64,000 nt of DNA, from positions 36,595,001 to 36,659,000 of the forward strand of contig BSWB01000003.1 in NCBI GenBank assembly GCA_033239125.1. The letters are read 5' to 3'. Positions 33,921 through 44,234 of this stretch are shown piece by piece. This DNA is from Fagopyrum homotropicum (taxonomy: Eukaryota; Streptophyta; Magnoliopsida; Caryophyllales; Polygonaceae). A program made the position numbers and the translations under genes. Positions within the stretch are counted from its first letter, which is position 1. The number at the start of each line of letters is the position of its first letter. The notes below the pieces were generated by a model, which saw nothing but the letters and a program-made list of their open reading frames with translations, did not search any database and was not told the origin of the DNA.

Positions 33921-35024
33921 CCTTATATACATAACTCTAAACTACTGTAAATCCCTTTACTGTTTAAAAAAAAAGAAACGCAGAAGAGGCAGTACCTAAG
34001 ACTACCAACAATCGGCTTCAATCCGACTCAAGAATGCCTTCGCGACGAACTGGGTTAAACGAAGGATGGCTCAGCGTCAAGCTCGGATTTGCAGCACTGG
34101 AGAGGTTGGTCACCGTAGGGATCGGACTAGGCTCGACTCTATACGATCTCCCTGTTCGCATCAGAGTGGGCCGAAAAGAGGTCCGTCCGGCACAAGAGAG
34201 GAGGTGAGATGCTGTAAACAGCTAGCCAGAAGAAGGTAGGGAGGGAGTATACAACTTACCCGTATCTATGGAAGGCACTGCAGCGGTTGTACTACAACCA
34301 GTGGATCCGTCGTTGCAACCCTGTGGAGGTAAGTGATTAAGGAAGACTGCACTAGATCAAAGGAGGGAGCGTTTACTGTCTGTACATGAGGAGGAAGGCC
34401 AGCAGGAGCAGCGTCTTACCAGGCCTTCGTCTACAGCAGTGAAGAAGCCAATCCACGGTCGTCTCCTTTCCGACAGAAACGTGCAGCGGCTTGGGACGCA
34501 AGAAGGTAAGGTCCGGGGCGCCGAAGTAGGCTCCGGCGCTGGAAGTCGTCTTCTGCTCTCTCTCTGCGTCTCGTTCCGGAGGAGGCGTCGATGTATCCTG
34601 CGCGTCTCGACTGGCGGCTCTCTTCTCATGGCGTATCGACTTGCAGCAACGTTTTGCGTTTGTTTAGGTGAGGTTAGGATTAGGTTAAGATTGATTACAT
34701 AGTGGATTAGGGTTTTGATTAGAGAGAGCATGGGCTGGGCCAGCAGGAGATGGATTGGTATGTTGGGCCCGGACTGGGCCTGCTCTTAAACTAGACAAGG
34801 GCTAGAAGACTACTTGTTATTTGCCCGGAATTGTTAAAAGTACGGGAATTAAAAATTACGGAATTATTTCTGGTGACATAGTTTATCATTTTATGTGAAT
34901 CTAGGTCCCATAAAATGATAGAACTAATCTCCTTTTATTTTATTTAAAAAGGATAACAACTTTGGCGGATCGGAATCCGGTTGAATTCCGTATTAAACGG
35001 AAATTAAAATTTTTGGTTATTACA
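33921..35024 (-). repeat. Gypsy solo LTR, right part
   Basis: Continuation of 21131-22527 after the Athila insertion, ending GGTTATTACA followed by the CAACT target duplication. GC-richer in 34260-34650. Short ORFs here have no recognisable product. Confidence 0.82.
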
Positions 35025-35029
35025 CAACT

Positions 35030-35390
35030 AGTATTGTAAGGGGAGTCGAATCAAAGCAAGGTGATCTAATGACAAGGTCAACATGTGCCAGATTTTAAAA
35101 GGGCGAAGCTTAGGCCTTTTTAGCCACATTTTCTCGACACACCTTTGGTTCTTAGGCCTGATATTAGCTAAACAATATGTGGTTAAACTTTTGGGAGAAA
35201 TTCAAGCTCAAATGCTAATGATTGTCAATGAAGTAGCTGATGAGGTTATTTAGGAGTTACACTAGCTTGAGCTAAGACATTGAGTACTTGTGGATCTTGG
35301 AACTTACCCTAGTTATGTGAAAGTGAATAAAACTCATTGAAAGTGTTCGATCCAAGAAAAATAAGCTAGCTCTAAGCTAGATTTAGTGAT
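35030..35390 (+). repeat. Copia 3' LTR, right part (end uncertain)
   Basis: Resumes the copia LTR begun at 20995 after the CAACT duplication. No partner LTR is available, so its right boundary is only bracketed by the gypsy-like coding remnant that starts near 35390. Confidence 0.5.
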
Positions 35391-35669
35391 AAGGGACCAT
35401 CCCCAACACTACCTCAAGGATCAATCACTAGATCAAGGGCTAAAGAATTGAGGGACAATCCAACTACACCTTCTTCAGATTTCATCATGGAAGGAGTAAT
35501 CACAAGGTCAAAAGTAAAGGCTATTCAAGATGAAGTTACAAGCATGCTAACAACATGTACACTCAAAGAGACTTTACTCACTCTTAGGAATCCTTTGGTG
35601 ACATTGTTGACTATTATAGAAGAGCAAAGCCACGATCAAGAAGAGCCAGCAAGCATAAAAGGTGGCTAG
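35391..35669 (+). pseudogene. C-terminal tail of a gypsy pol (remnant)
   Basis: The reading frame contains QGSITRSRAKEL and, further on, EGVITRSKVKAIQDEV. GPITRSRAK-type blocks close the polyprotein in several plant gypsy lineages. A homologous block stands at 42837-42900. The frame ends at 35669 and the palindrome phrase of 35690-35752 follows. Confidence 0.5.
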
Positions 35670-35689
35670 AACAAAGGAAAAGCCTCAAA

Positions 35690-35752
35690 GAAGAAATCTC
35701 GGCCAACCTATAGGAATCTCGACCGAGATAACCACCAGATATTTGTTCACTG
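35690..35752 (+). repeat. ATCTCGACCGAGAT palindrome phrase, copy 1
   Basis: AAGAAGAAATCTCGGCCA, then CCTATAGG, then AATCTCGACCGAGATA, then a CACCAGATATTTG half-site. The block is almost the same as 42513-42572 although the sequences before the two copies differ. Confidence 0.75.
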
Positions 35753-35799
35753 ACACGCGTTTGAAGATCCGGCGAAGGTATTTTAATTTTGGCAACTAT

Positions 35800-37446
35800 T
35801 GATGACATGAATTATATATCATTATAATCATGCATATTGTGGATGTTCTACCTCAGTTTCCCTTACATTCAAAGAGATTTGTGTACCTTTAAGGTTTATT
35901 TCATATATATATATTTCAGAAATAGAGGTCTACACGAGTTTTGATTGATTTGTAGGTGAAAACGATGGATTTGGAAGCAATAATAGAGCAAGGAGTAGCT
36001 AAGGTCAATGAGGAAGCATAAGAGACCTTTGAGGACTCATGAGGAGCAAGGAAAGTGCGTAGAAGAGTCACACAAAGTAGGTGGAAAACAAGCCAAGAGA
36101 CGAGCACTTTCTGTTGTAGAAAATCGGGTGATTTATTACCTAACTCGGACGATTTTCCTGTAAGAAAAATCGGACGAGTTATGTAGTAAATCGACCGATT
36201 TTCACTTTTAACCGTCTAAAAATATAACGTTCGAAAGCCCAAATCTTTTGGGCCAAAGGAGGGACGTGGCTTGCAACCCATTAGCGAGTTGGGTTATGTT
36301 AGAACCCTAGGAGACGAAAAACGGAGTTCGCACAGATCGGGATTGACGGCATACGAGAGAGATTGCAGATTCTTGGAGAGAAAGGATTTGTGGAAAGGAG
36401 ATAGAGTTCAAGATTCAAGAAAGTTGTTAGATCTTTGATTACTGTTCGTTATTGTGATTTGTAAACACATATAAATGAGTATTTTGAAAGGTTTTATTGA
36501 AGTTTTGAAGGATTGATTATAGATTTTGGAGATTTATTGAGTTTTATGTGAAGTTTGGTTTTTATTTGATTTTCTTTATTCAATCTTGATTTTGAAACAA
36601 AAATAAAAATGATTGGCTAAAAACCTTGTGATTCTGGGGAGAATAGTTGATGATTGAGACTTAGATGATGATGGACTGAATTCATTTAAACATTTGGACC
36701 CGTAGAGTTGAGATTTAACCTTTGCGATTGCGAAAAATCGGGGTGTTCTATAGGAAATCGACCGATTTCTTCTAAGAACAATGCGATTTTTCTCTCTGAC
36801 GTTCCTTAAATGTTTTATCCTTTAACCAAAGTTAAACCTTGCCTAAATCCTAGCCTTGTCTAACCTTTATAACCCTTATCCAAGTGTAAGAAGAGACTTC
36901 ATTATTGATTGTTCACTTGGTAATCAAAGTTCGCAAGATTCGGGTAATAGAGAGACTCAACATCCTCTATTGAGGTTTGATTGTACCTTTCATCTTTACC
37001 TTCGAGAGTCATATCCTTGGGTTTTGGTGGGTGGTTTGAGTGTTAATACATATCTTGAGTACTCTTCTTCATGAGACTCAACATCCTTCGGGTTGAGAGC
37101 TTCTAAGTTGGGATAAGTGAGTAGTGGAACTTCACCGCACATTATTCCTTTCTTCGAAACACATAACCTTGACAACGCCAACTCTGTCCTTTGATCTTTA
37201 GAGTGTCTTGAATCGAAAGCCGTAGTCGGATACTTGAATCCTTGGAATCATTTGTCTCTTACATCTTTATAAAAGCTTTTACATCTTGCTAGACAGTATT
37301 TGAACCGATTTCATTCTCACCAAATCCCTGAGTTCGACTATGGAATTGCTTGCCTTACTACTGCTAATCTGTACATTGCAGGTTCGCTTTTGCTTAAGTT
37401 TTGGATATAAATTTAAGACTTTGACGCACACACTTTTGAGCAAACA
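35800..37446 (+). repeat. Solo LTR of a diverged Athila-like family
   Basis: 1,647 bp, from TGATGACATGAATTAT to GAGCAAACA, flanked by exact ACTAT repeats (35795-35799 and 37447-37451). It shares with other Athila LTRs the GTCTACACGAG-TTTTG block near 35929-35943 and the GTACATTGCAGGTTCGC block near its end. Palindrome clusters of the AAATCGGNCGATTT type are at 36118-36213 and 36730-36797. Confidence 0.9.
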
Positions 37447-37451
37447 ACTAT

Positions 37452-38155
37452 CTTTTATATTTCTTACCTTAGAAGCTCTCAAACATTCTTTAAGGTAGTT
37501 GTTAGTTTTTGATCCTATCATTGAGATTTTTTTATAGCTTTCCTAGATTATCTTTTAGAGGATATCTTTCTTAGTTTACATAGAAGATCTCCCTTATAAA
37601 TAGCCTTAGAGGGGGAGATTATTAGGTTGATTTGATTTGATTATTTTCCACATATTGTGTGAACTCGCAGCTTCATTTATGAATTTTGTGTTTTATTCAA
37701 TTCATTCATATACAATCAAAGAGAGAGTCTTGATTGAATCGTTGTGAAGTCCTTGCTAGATGTGCTTGTGTGTGTTAATCTTTTTGAAGGTTGGTACTCC
37801 TGGTCAATACTAGTCCCTCCTTGTGCGTGTCTTACTTAGAAGACTTGTGTAAGGTTAAAGAAGTGAGGGTTAAGGTAAGCTCTTCGTTAAGGGGTTTTTA
37901 CACATCATTGGTCTAGGGTTGTGGGAATATCTTGGTTCATATCTTCCTATACTTATCATCTATCATTTCATTATACATCCTTTTATCTTTCCATATCATC
38001 CATTAATTTGTCTTATGAGTTTTGATAAATCTTGGTTTGTTCTTCATTAAATTTTGCCCGAGATATCATTGACCCATCCGAGATTTGCTTCTGTCAAATT
38101 TTCAATCTAGATCGGGAAATGCGGCTTCAATCCCGCATCAAAGTGGTATAAGAGC
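37452..38155 (+). repeat. Copia-type polypurine tract, LTR and primer site in a row
   Basis: A purine tract AGAGGGGGAGATT (37608-37620) is followed by a 521-bp LTR-like segment (37620-38140) that begins TATTAGG, probably from TGTTAGG, and ends CCCGCATCA. Three bp later TGGTATAAGAGC (38144-38155) is a one-mismatch initiator Met tRNA primer site. So the single LTR has 3'-end interior on its left and 5'-end interior on its right. Confidence 0.6.
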
Positions 38156-38632
38156 TAAGTGATTGAAGCCCTATCACGTTTGAGTCAATTTTTATTTTTT
38201 TGAGTCTTCTTTGAATCATATAAAAATTGAGTCTTTTCTTGTTGGCCTCTTTGCGAGATTATTTGAGTTTAACATGCGTTGACTTGTACAAGTTTGGAAG
38301 AGAGAAACACCATAGCCAAACATAAGTCATTCATTAACCTTGATACCTCGCCCAATCCTTCGGAGATTGTGCTTAAAATTTTGCGCTTAAAGTTGAGATC
38401 TTATCTAGTAGGTAAGATCTTATCCATTCCTTTTCAAGCAACAATATATACACGCTTCTCCAGCAATAAAAGATCTCAAGGCAACCAAGAAGTAGCAGCC
38501 CAAAGTTATTGTTAAACATCAACATCAAGTATCGATTTTCAACAATATTGTCCAATCTATAAAGTATCTCGGCCGAGATTTCATCCTAGAAAGCTATTGT
38601 TGTCTAGTTTTTGAGAAATTTTGCAAGGCTCT
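38156..38632 (+). other. Retrotransposon leader remnant
   Basis: Interior sequence after the primer site, without recognisable coding. It holds the perfect 14-bp palindrome ATCTCGGCCGAGAT at 38566-38579. It is interrupted by the solo LTR at 38633 and continues at 40129. Confidence 0.5.
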
Positions 38633-40123
38633 TGATAGGTGATGGAATGACTATCAATTTGGATAGTTTCTAGTGTCTTTTTAGTGTCTTTGAGTCAGTT
38701 TGTGTTACTAATACTTTGATCCAGATGAAGAAGTCCGAAATGAAGCAAAAGAAGGTATTAGCAACACTTGGGAGTTGAAGAACGTTCAAGAAACAATGTT
38801 TCTGGTGCCACACCACCCCCGCGGAGCCGTGCCACCATCCCTACGGTGGCATTGCACTCCGGAATGCAACCTGCGCCTTCGCCAGCGCTCGGAACGAGCT
38901 TGTCACCGCCCCTACGGCCGCTTCCGGCCGCCCCTGCGGTGACTCACCCTGAAGAAGCGAAGCCGGCACCCCTGCGCCTTTGCCTGCGGACCTGTGAAGC
39001 CGAAGGGCCAGTGTCACCGCCCCTGCGGTGACATTGGGCCGCCCTTGCGGATCATCACCAAAAACGACACGAAGCTGAAGAGGTAGACGTTCAAGGAGCA
39101 TTAAAGACCCTACCCTGCGGGATTGCCAGGCCGCCGCAGCGGCCAAGAAGAAGATCGATCGTTTTGGCCTAAACCGCCCCTACGGACCTGAAGCCTGCCA
39201 CCGCGGTTTAGCGCCAAAGGACTTTACTCCGGTTGCTTGTACCACCTTTATGACATTTAAGGTGGCAGTTTAGACAACCCATTCACTCCCATTTACTGTC
39301 ATTTGTAGTATCAATAGAGCCCTTGGCTGATTGCTAGAATCATCCATCATTTTCCCCCAAAGCTCTATTTTCCTTAGTTCTAACTTGTAATGAGTTTCTA
39401 ATTTCCCTTGCTACATTGGGTTGTTTTGAAGCTGTATTGCTACTTGGTTGTAAGTCTTTTATAATATAAGTTTATTCAGTCAATTTGTGTTATATTTCTT
39501 GAGCTCTAACTTATGTTTGCATGTCTCTTATCACTTAGAGTGATCACCTTAAGTGTCTAATGCATGCAAAGTACTAGGATTGATTGATTCCGGGTTCGGG
39601 TCCTTAATCTAGTAGTAACCCTTTAGGTAAAAGCTGGTTGTAATTACTTAAAGGAAAAGGAATATAACTATAAAGAAAGTTTAACGGCATTTATTCATTC
39701 TTTATATCCCTTTGTCTTTACTAGAATGCTAACTTGTGCTTTGATCTTGTAGGTTTACGGATCAATAATCTTGTTAAGTTGTGTTGATGCCGGTTGGCTC
39801 AACACATATCTAAAATCAAGATGAGACTTTGGTGAATAACTTATAAAAAGAACCAACCAAGTAGTGTGCATGCTAAGATCCAACTAGTGTAACTTTTCAT
39901 TTCATATCTATTATCACCATCTTGCTTTTGCCTTGCCTTTGTTACAATCCAAAACCAACACCCCTCATTGGTTACAATTTGGTAATTAAACATAAAAAAA
40001 ACTCGACTAAAACTCTCTTGTCTTCGACCCTTACTTACACTATATAATATGGTTAATGTAACGTTAGGTAATCTACTTTGACTAAAGCTAAAAGACAACG
40101 AACATAGGTTTTTAGCCTCGTCA
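38633..40123 (+). repeat. Solo LTR of the 56447 family, with GC hairpin array
   Basis: 1,491 bp, TGATAGGTGATGG to CTCGTCA, flanked by exact GCTCT repeats (38628-38632 and 40124-40128). It is homologous along its length to the LTR at 56447-59755 once that LTR's insertion is removed. The segment 38812-39236 is strikingly GC-rich against an AT-rich remainder. Confidence 0.92.
38812..39236 (+). repeat. GC-rich hairpin array
   Basis: Successive inverted repeats: TGCCACC...GGTGGCA (about 38829-38851); a nested one at 38902-38943 (outer GTCACCGC/GCGGTGAC, inner CGGCCG twice); TGTCACCGC-CCCT-GCGGTGACA (39012-39033, 9-bp stem); GGCCGC-CGCA-GCGGCC near 39130; and TAAACCGC...GCGGTTTA near 39173-39212. 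The core CGCCCCTGCG or CCCCTACGG recurs throughout. Confidence 0.85.
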
Positions 40124-40128
40124 GCTCT

Positions 40129-41521
40129 GAAGTTTCAAAGTGCACCCTGTGTAAGACTATATCAAAGGAAGTGTTTATGTACCCACCTTGATCCATTTAA
40201 GAGTCTTAGCCATTCCCAAAATGATGTGATCCAGGGAACCGATGCAAATGGCTTCACTACAATGTAATGTTCTTATCTTCTTATTCTGAAGTCCGTTTGA
40301 GGCGATTCAAGATGGTTTAGAATGATAAATTCAATCTCTAAAACTAATATTTTAAGTGTTTCATCTAATAAAAAAATTAAACATGCTCAAAATAGAAGTT
40401 GTTCAACACATAATACCCCCGAATCCTCTTCAGTAGACCCTTCAGTATTTTTGACATAAAGAGTGCTACATTTATCCAATGAAGGTCCATAAACACTTGT
40501 TAGAAATTTGATTTAAATGGCTATAATATTGATGAAGATTACAAGAGCAGATTCGTCCAAGAGATTGGTCGTAAATGCAGTTCTTTCAGCAGCCGGATTT
40601 ATGGACACAATGTGAAGAGTCCAAAGCCAATGCCTCATTATGTGGATCTTTAAGGCCTATATTTTATAATGAATTTTGGCCTTGTTTTTGATATTTTTGC
40701 TAGACCTATTTTCCCTATTTAAAGGCTTGCTTGGTTCATAGAAAAATAAGTGAGAGTTGATAATATTTGGAAAAGTGTTTGCTTCCTTGGTTTTTGGTGA
40801 AATGCCGAACCTCCTCCTTGGTGTGATGCCGGGTGGATTGCCTTTGTGAGATGCGAGGGAGAAGGAATTAGTTCTCATAGGTGAGAGGCTTGTGAGAGTT
40901 GATGCGAGTATTGTAGAGTGGATGGTGAGAAGCTTGAAGCTCTAGCAGTACATATCTTGTACTTTATTTTCAATTATCACAAATCCAAAACACATGTACA
41001 TTTTCTTTAGTTTTTTGTTTGTCTTGCATCGTTGGATCCTTTGGTTGGGGTGTATCACAAAACTAATCCCGGCTATCTCTCTCTCCAACTATACAGGTTC
41101 CAGGTACGTTCTTTCTCTCTTCTTAAATCTCTTGTGTGCCTTTTCTTAGCCTCTTTTCTACTCTAAACACCGAGTCATATTCTTTGGGTGTGTTAGTCAG
41201 TATATACGCTTCCTAACATACTACTGTATCTATCCACAATATTCTTTCTACCTTGTCTTGTGTGGAGTAAACTTCTAGTAGGAGTTCCTTATCCATCTCA
41301 CAACACAAGAACCTTTATCCAAGCCAAGTTAACTATTTGAGTCAACCAAGGAGTTCTAGTGAGACCCAAGCACCGATTGGTAAAGAAGTATTAATCCATC
41401 CAAGGCAATTACATCAAACCAGCTTGCATAACACAATAGAGCGCGAGTGCAAGAGAAAACAAGAAAGGTATTTTCGTTTTCCCTAACATCACAAGTTTGT
41501 TGTTACTTTGCGTGTTTGTGT
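40129..41521 (+). other. Gypsy LTR/leader-like remnant
   Basis: No coding capacity recognised. Between about 40480 and 41110 the sequence resembles a chromovirus LTR: an AGGCCTATATTTTATAATG...CTATTTAAAGGCTTG promoter-like part, then a GATGCCGGGTGGATTGCC block. Borders and a partner LTR are not visible. A splice-acceptor-like TTTGTGTAG precedes the gag start at 41524. Confidence 0.35.
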
Positions 41522-41523
41522 AG

Positions 41524-42834
41524 ATGTCAGGAAGAGATAGTCCACAGGCATCCCAAAAGAGTGATTCTCTAGGGCCCGATGCCATGGAGATGCTCAAACA
41601 AGTTATGGCTATTGTTTCTACCTTCAATAAACGATTGAAACAGGTCAAAGCAAGGCCCATTGCATAGTCTCGGCTAGAATCTCGCCCGAGATTTGATCCA
41701 AGATCTGCCTTCAAAGTAGGCGGCAACTCCTTAACTCCGCCACCACCACCAGCCCCTGTACGAACTCCAAACCATCCCTAGGTTCCCGGTAATACTCACC
41801 ATATTAATTTCTTTAACGCTAATCACAATCCGCGTTTTGGTGAAGAGTTTCAGGACTTAGGTGATGAAGAAGATGAGGGCATGTGGAAAGACTACCCCCG
41901 ACATTATTGTAATCAACGGATAGGATGTGACAATTACCATTATAGACCCCCTCAAGATAATGACGGAATTGGGAGAGTAAAGGTTAAGATTCCAAGTTTT
42001 GAAGGCAAATGTGATCCAGACACTTACATGGAATGGGAGACAAAGATTGAACAAATCTAGTCTTTCCATAATTTTAGTGAGCAACAGAAGATCCAACTTG
42101 CTGCATTGAAATTCCACGGATATGGCTTAGTTTGGTGGGATCATCTCGTTAAAGAACGAAGAAGAACGTTAGATCCGGACATCAACACTTGGGAACAAGT
42201 GAAGGCCTTGATGAAAGCTAGATTCGTGCCTCAACATTATTGGTAGGAAGTGAGGCAGCGGTTAGAGAACCTCAAGCAAGGTTCCATGATAGTGGAAAAA
42301 GTCTATACCGCCATGCAAACAACAATGGTGAAAGCTAACGTGCAAGAGGATGAGGAGTCTATCATGGCTCGACTTTTACGAATTTTGCATCCCTCTTTAG
42401 CTAATGAAATTGATTTGTATTCCTATGCTTCAGTGACTAACTTACTACATTTGGCTATGAGGGTGGAGAAGAAGATTAAAGGACGGAATCATTGGACAAG
42501 TTCTTGGACGACAAAGAAGAAATCTTGGCCATCCTACAGGAATCTCGACCGAGATTCCACCTGAGATTTGCCCCCCAAAGATGAAGCAAAGAGATCCCTT
42601 CCTGATTCAACAGTCCATTAACCTTCTACTCAGTCTCGTCCTTTGAATGAGCCTTCAAGGGATAACAAAGGGAGTACTTCTAACTATACTTTACGTTCTA
42701 GTGATATTTTATGCTTTAAATGTCAAAGTAGAGGTCACTACATGCGAGATTGTCCTAATAAAAGGGTTTTGTTTTTAAATCAACAAGGGAAATATGAAAG
42801 TGAAGAAGAGCATGAACATGATCATACCCATTGA
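41524..42834 (+). pseudogene. Gypsy gag with CCHC zinc knuckle, decayed
   Basis: Starts MSGRDSPQASQKSD. The gag core is readable in one frame across several in-frame stops: VKIPSFEGKCDPDTYMEWE, QIQLAALKFHGYGLVWWDHL, TWEQVKALMKARFVPQHYW, then RLENLKQGSMIVEKVYTAM. The nucleocapsid zinc knuckle CFKCQSRGHYMRDCP (CX2CX4HX4C) follows at about 42718-42762 and an acidic His-rich tail ends at 42834. At least four stops are present (near 41666, 41778, 42058 and 42244). A palindrome phrase lies between the core and the knuckle (42513-42572). Confidence 0.85.
42513..42572 (+). repeat. ATCTCGACCGAGAT palindrome phrase, copy 2
   Basis: AAGAAGAAATCTTGGCCA, CCTACAGG, AATCTCGACCGAGATT (perfect but for the central AC), CACCTGAGATTTG. 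Located within the gag frame. Confidence 0.75.
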
Positions 42835-44234
42835 TGTGGGACCATCCTCGACACCACTCATACAAGGACCAATCACAAGATCGATGGCTAAAAGGATCTG
42901 AGAGGAAACGCCAACGAAGAAGATCAAGAAAGAGTTTAAAATTTTTAACGTAAAATCTTACTACAAAACCTTGACTTTAAAAAAATCATGACTTTAAACA
43001 TCGTATCATTCATGAAAGTGAAGAAGAGCATTTGTGAAATATCTATGCATCTTCAGTAAAATTGATTAACCATATAATGAACTAGTTAAGAATCAATAAG
43101 AAAAATTGAAAATAGCATCTTATTTGAAATTTATAGGTTAAAGCAAATAAGGATTTAATGTAAAATCATGATTTTTAAATGATGATTTTAAAAGTCTTTA
43201 TATTTTGAAAATATTTAGTAAAATCTTACTACAAAATCTTAACTTTAAAAAATTATGACTATAAATATCGTTACATTCTGAAATATTTTACGAGAACACA
43301 TAACTCACAAAGTCTTTCTCTACAAGAGAAATCAAAATGACATTCTTTGATATTGGAAGTGACTTATAAAATGACAGTCATGTTCTACAAAAAAATATTG
43401 GCGTATTATTGAGCCAATAGTTATAAGGGCTATCAAAAACTTTTATAGAACCGAAAAAAAAATAGTATAACGGATCAAAAATACTTTACATTCCTCATCC
43501 AAAAATATATAGCTCATCGACAACTATCCATTATAGAACCATGAGTTTATGCTCTATCTTATATAAAACTAATTCAAGGTGCGGGTTTTGTTTTAAAAAA
43601 GTAGTTTATAATTTTTATATATTATGTATTGAATACTAATCTACCATATATTAATAGATCTACGACTCACATATGAGTAGGTCAACGACGACATACTAGT
43701 AGGTCAACGATCCACATACAAATATGTTAATAACTCATATATGAAATACTAATCCGATATGAATAAACATTATAGTTGTTCCTAGCTAAAATATACCAAG
43801 ACAATGTGTGATTTATCTAATCTTCAGATCTTCAATTTATACAAGTTCTCAAATTGTTGGTCTTTTTTGGTAACGATGTGAGACAATCTAGCAAAGTTCA
43901 TGAAAAGATTTATAACAAAAAATCGAACTAAAAATAAATAGTTAATTTAAAAAATATTTTGTGGATTTAAATGTGATATATTATTTATTAGAGTTGATGT
44001 GGCATGCTGATTGTTTATTAATTCTAATAGAAATTTTCTTATAAAATAATTTGTGGCAAATCTATTAATATATTGTGACAAATCTATAAATAAATCTAAA
44101 AGAATCCTACATGACATGCCTTATGAGACAACATGTGGACAAAATGTAGTTTGCTTTAGTAGTATATATAGATTATTGTAAAAATCTTAGCCCAAAGATT
44201 TAGCATATTGCTCTGAAACTTGATTCACCCTCTA
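42835..44234 (+). other. Pol tail joined to gag, then AT-rich sequence
   Basis: 42835-42900 encodes a GPSSTPLIQGPITRSMAKRI-like pol C-terminal tail directly after gag, so protease to integrase are missing. 42906-44234 is very AT-rich with no recognisable feature; some direct-repeat similarity exists between the TAAAATCTTACTACAAAA blocks near 42950 and 43210. Confidence 0.5.

Noticed and set aside
34357..34731. Overlapping ORFs on both strands
   Set aside because: They lie in the right part of a solo LTR, lack domains, and overlap on opposite strands with similar length.
35228..35260. CTGATGAG, as in a hammerhead ribozyme core
   Set aside because: The GAAA and matching stems needed for a hammerhead are not found nearby, so it is a chance match.
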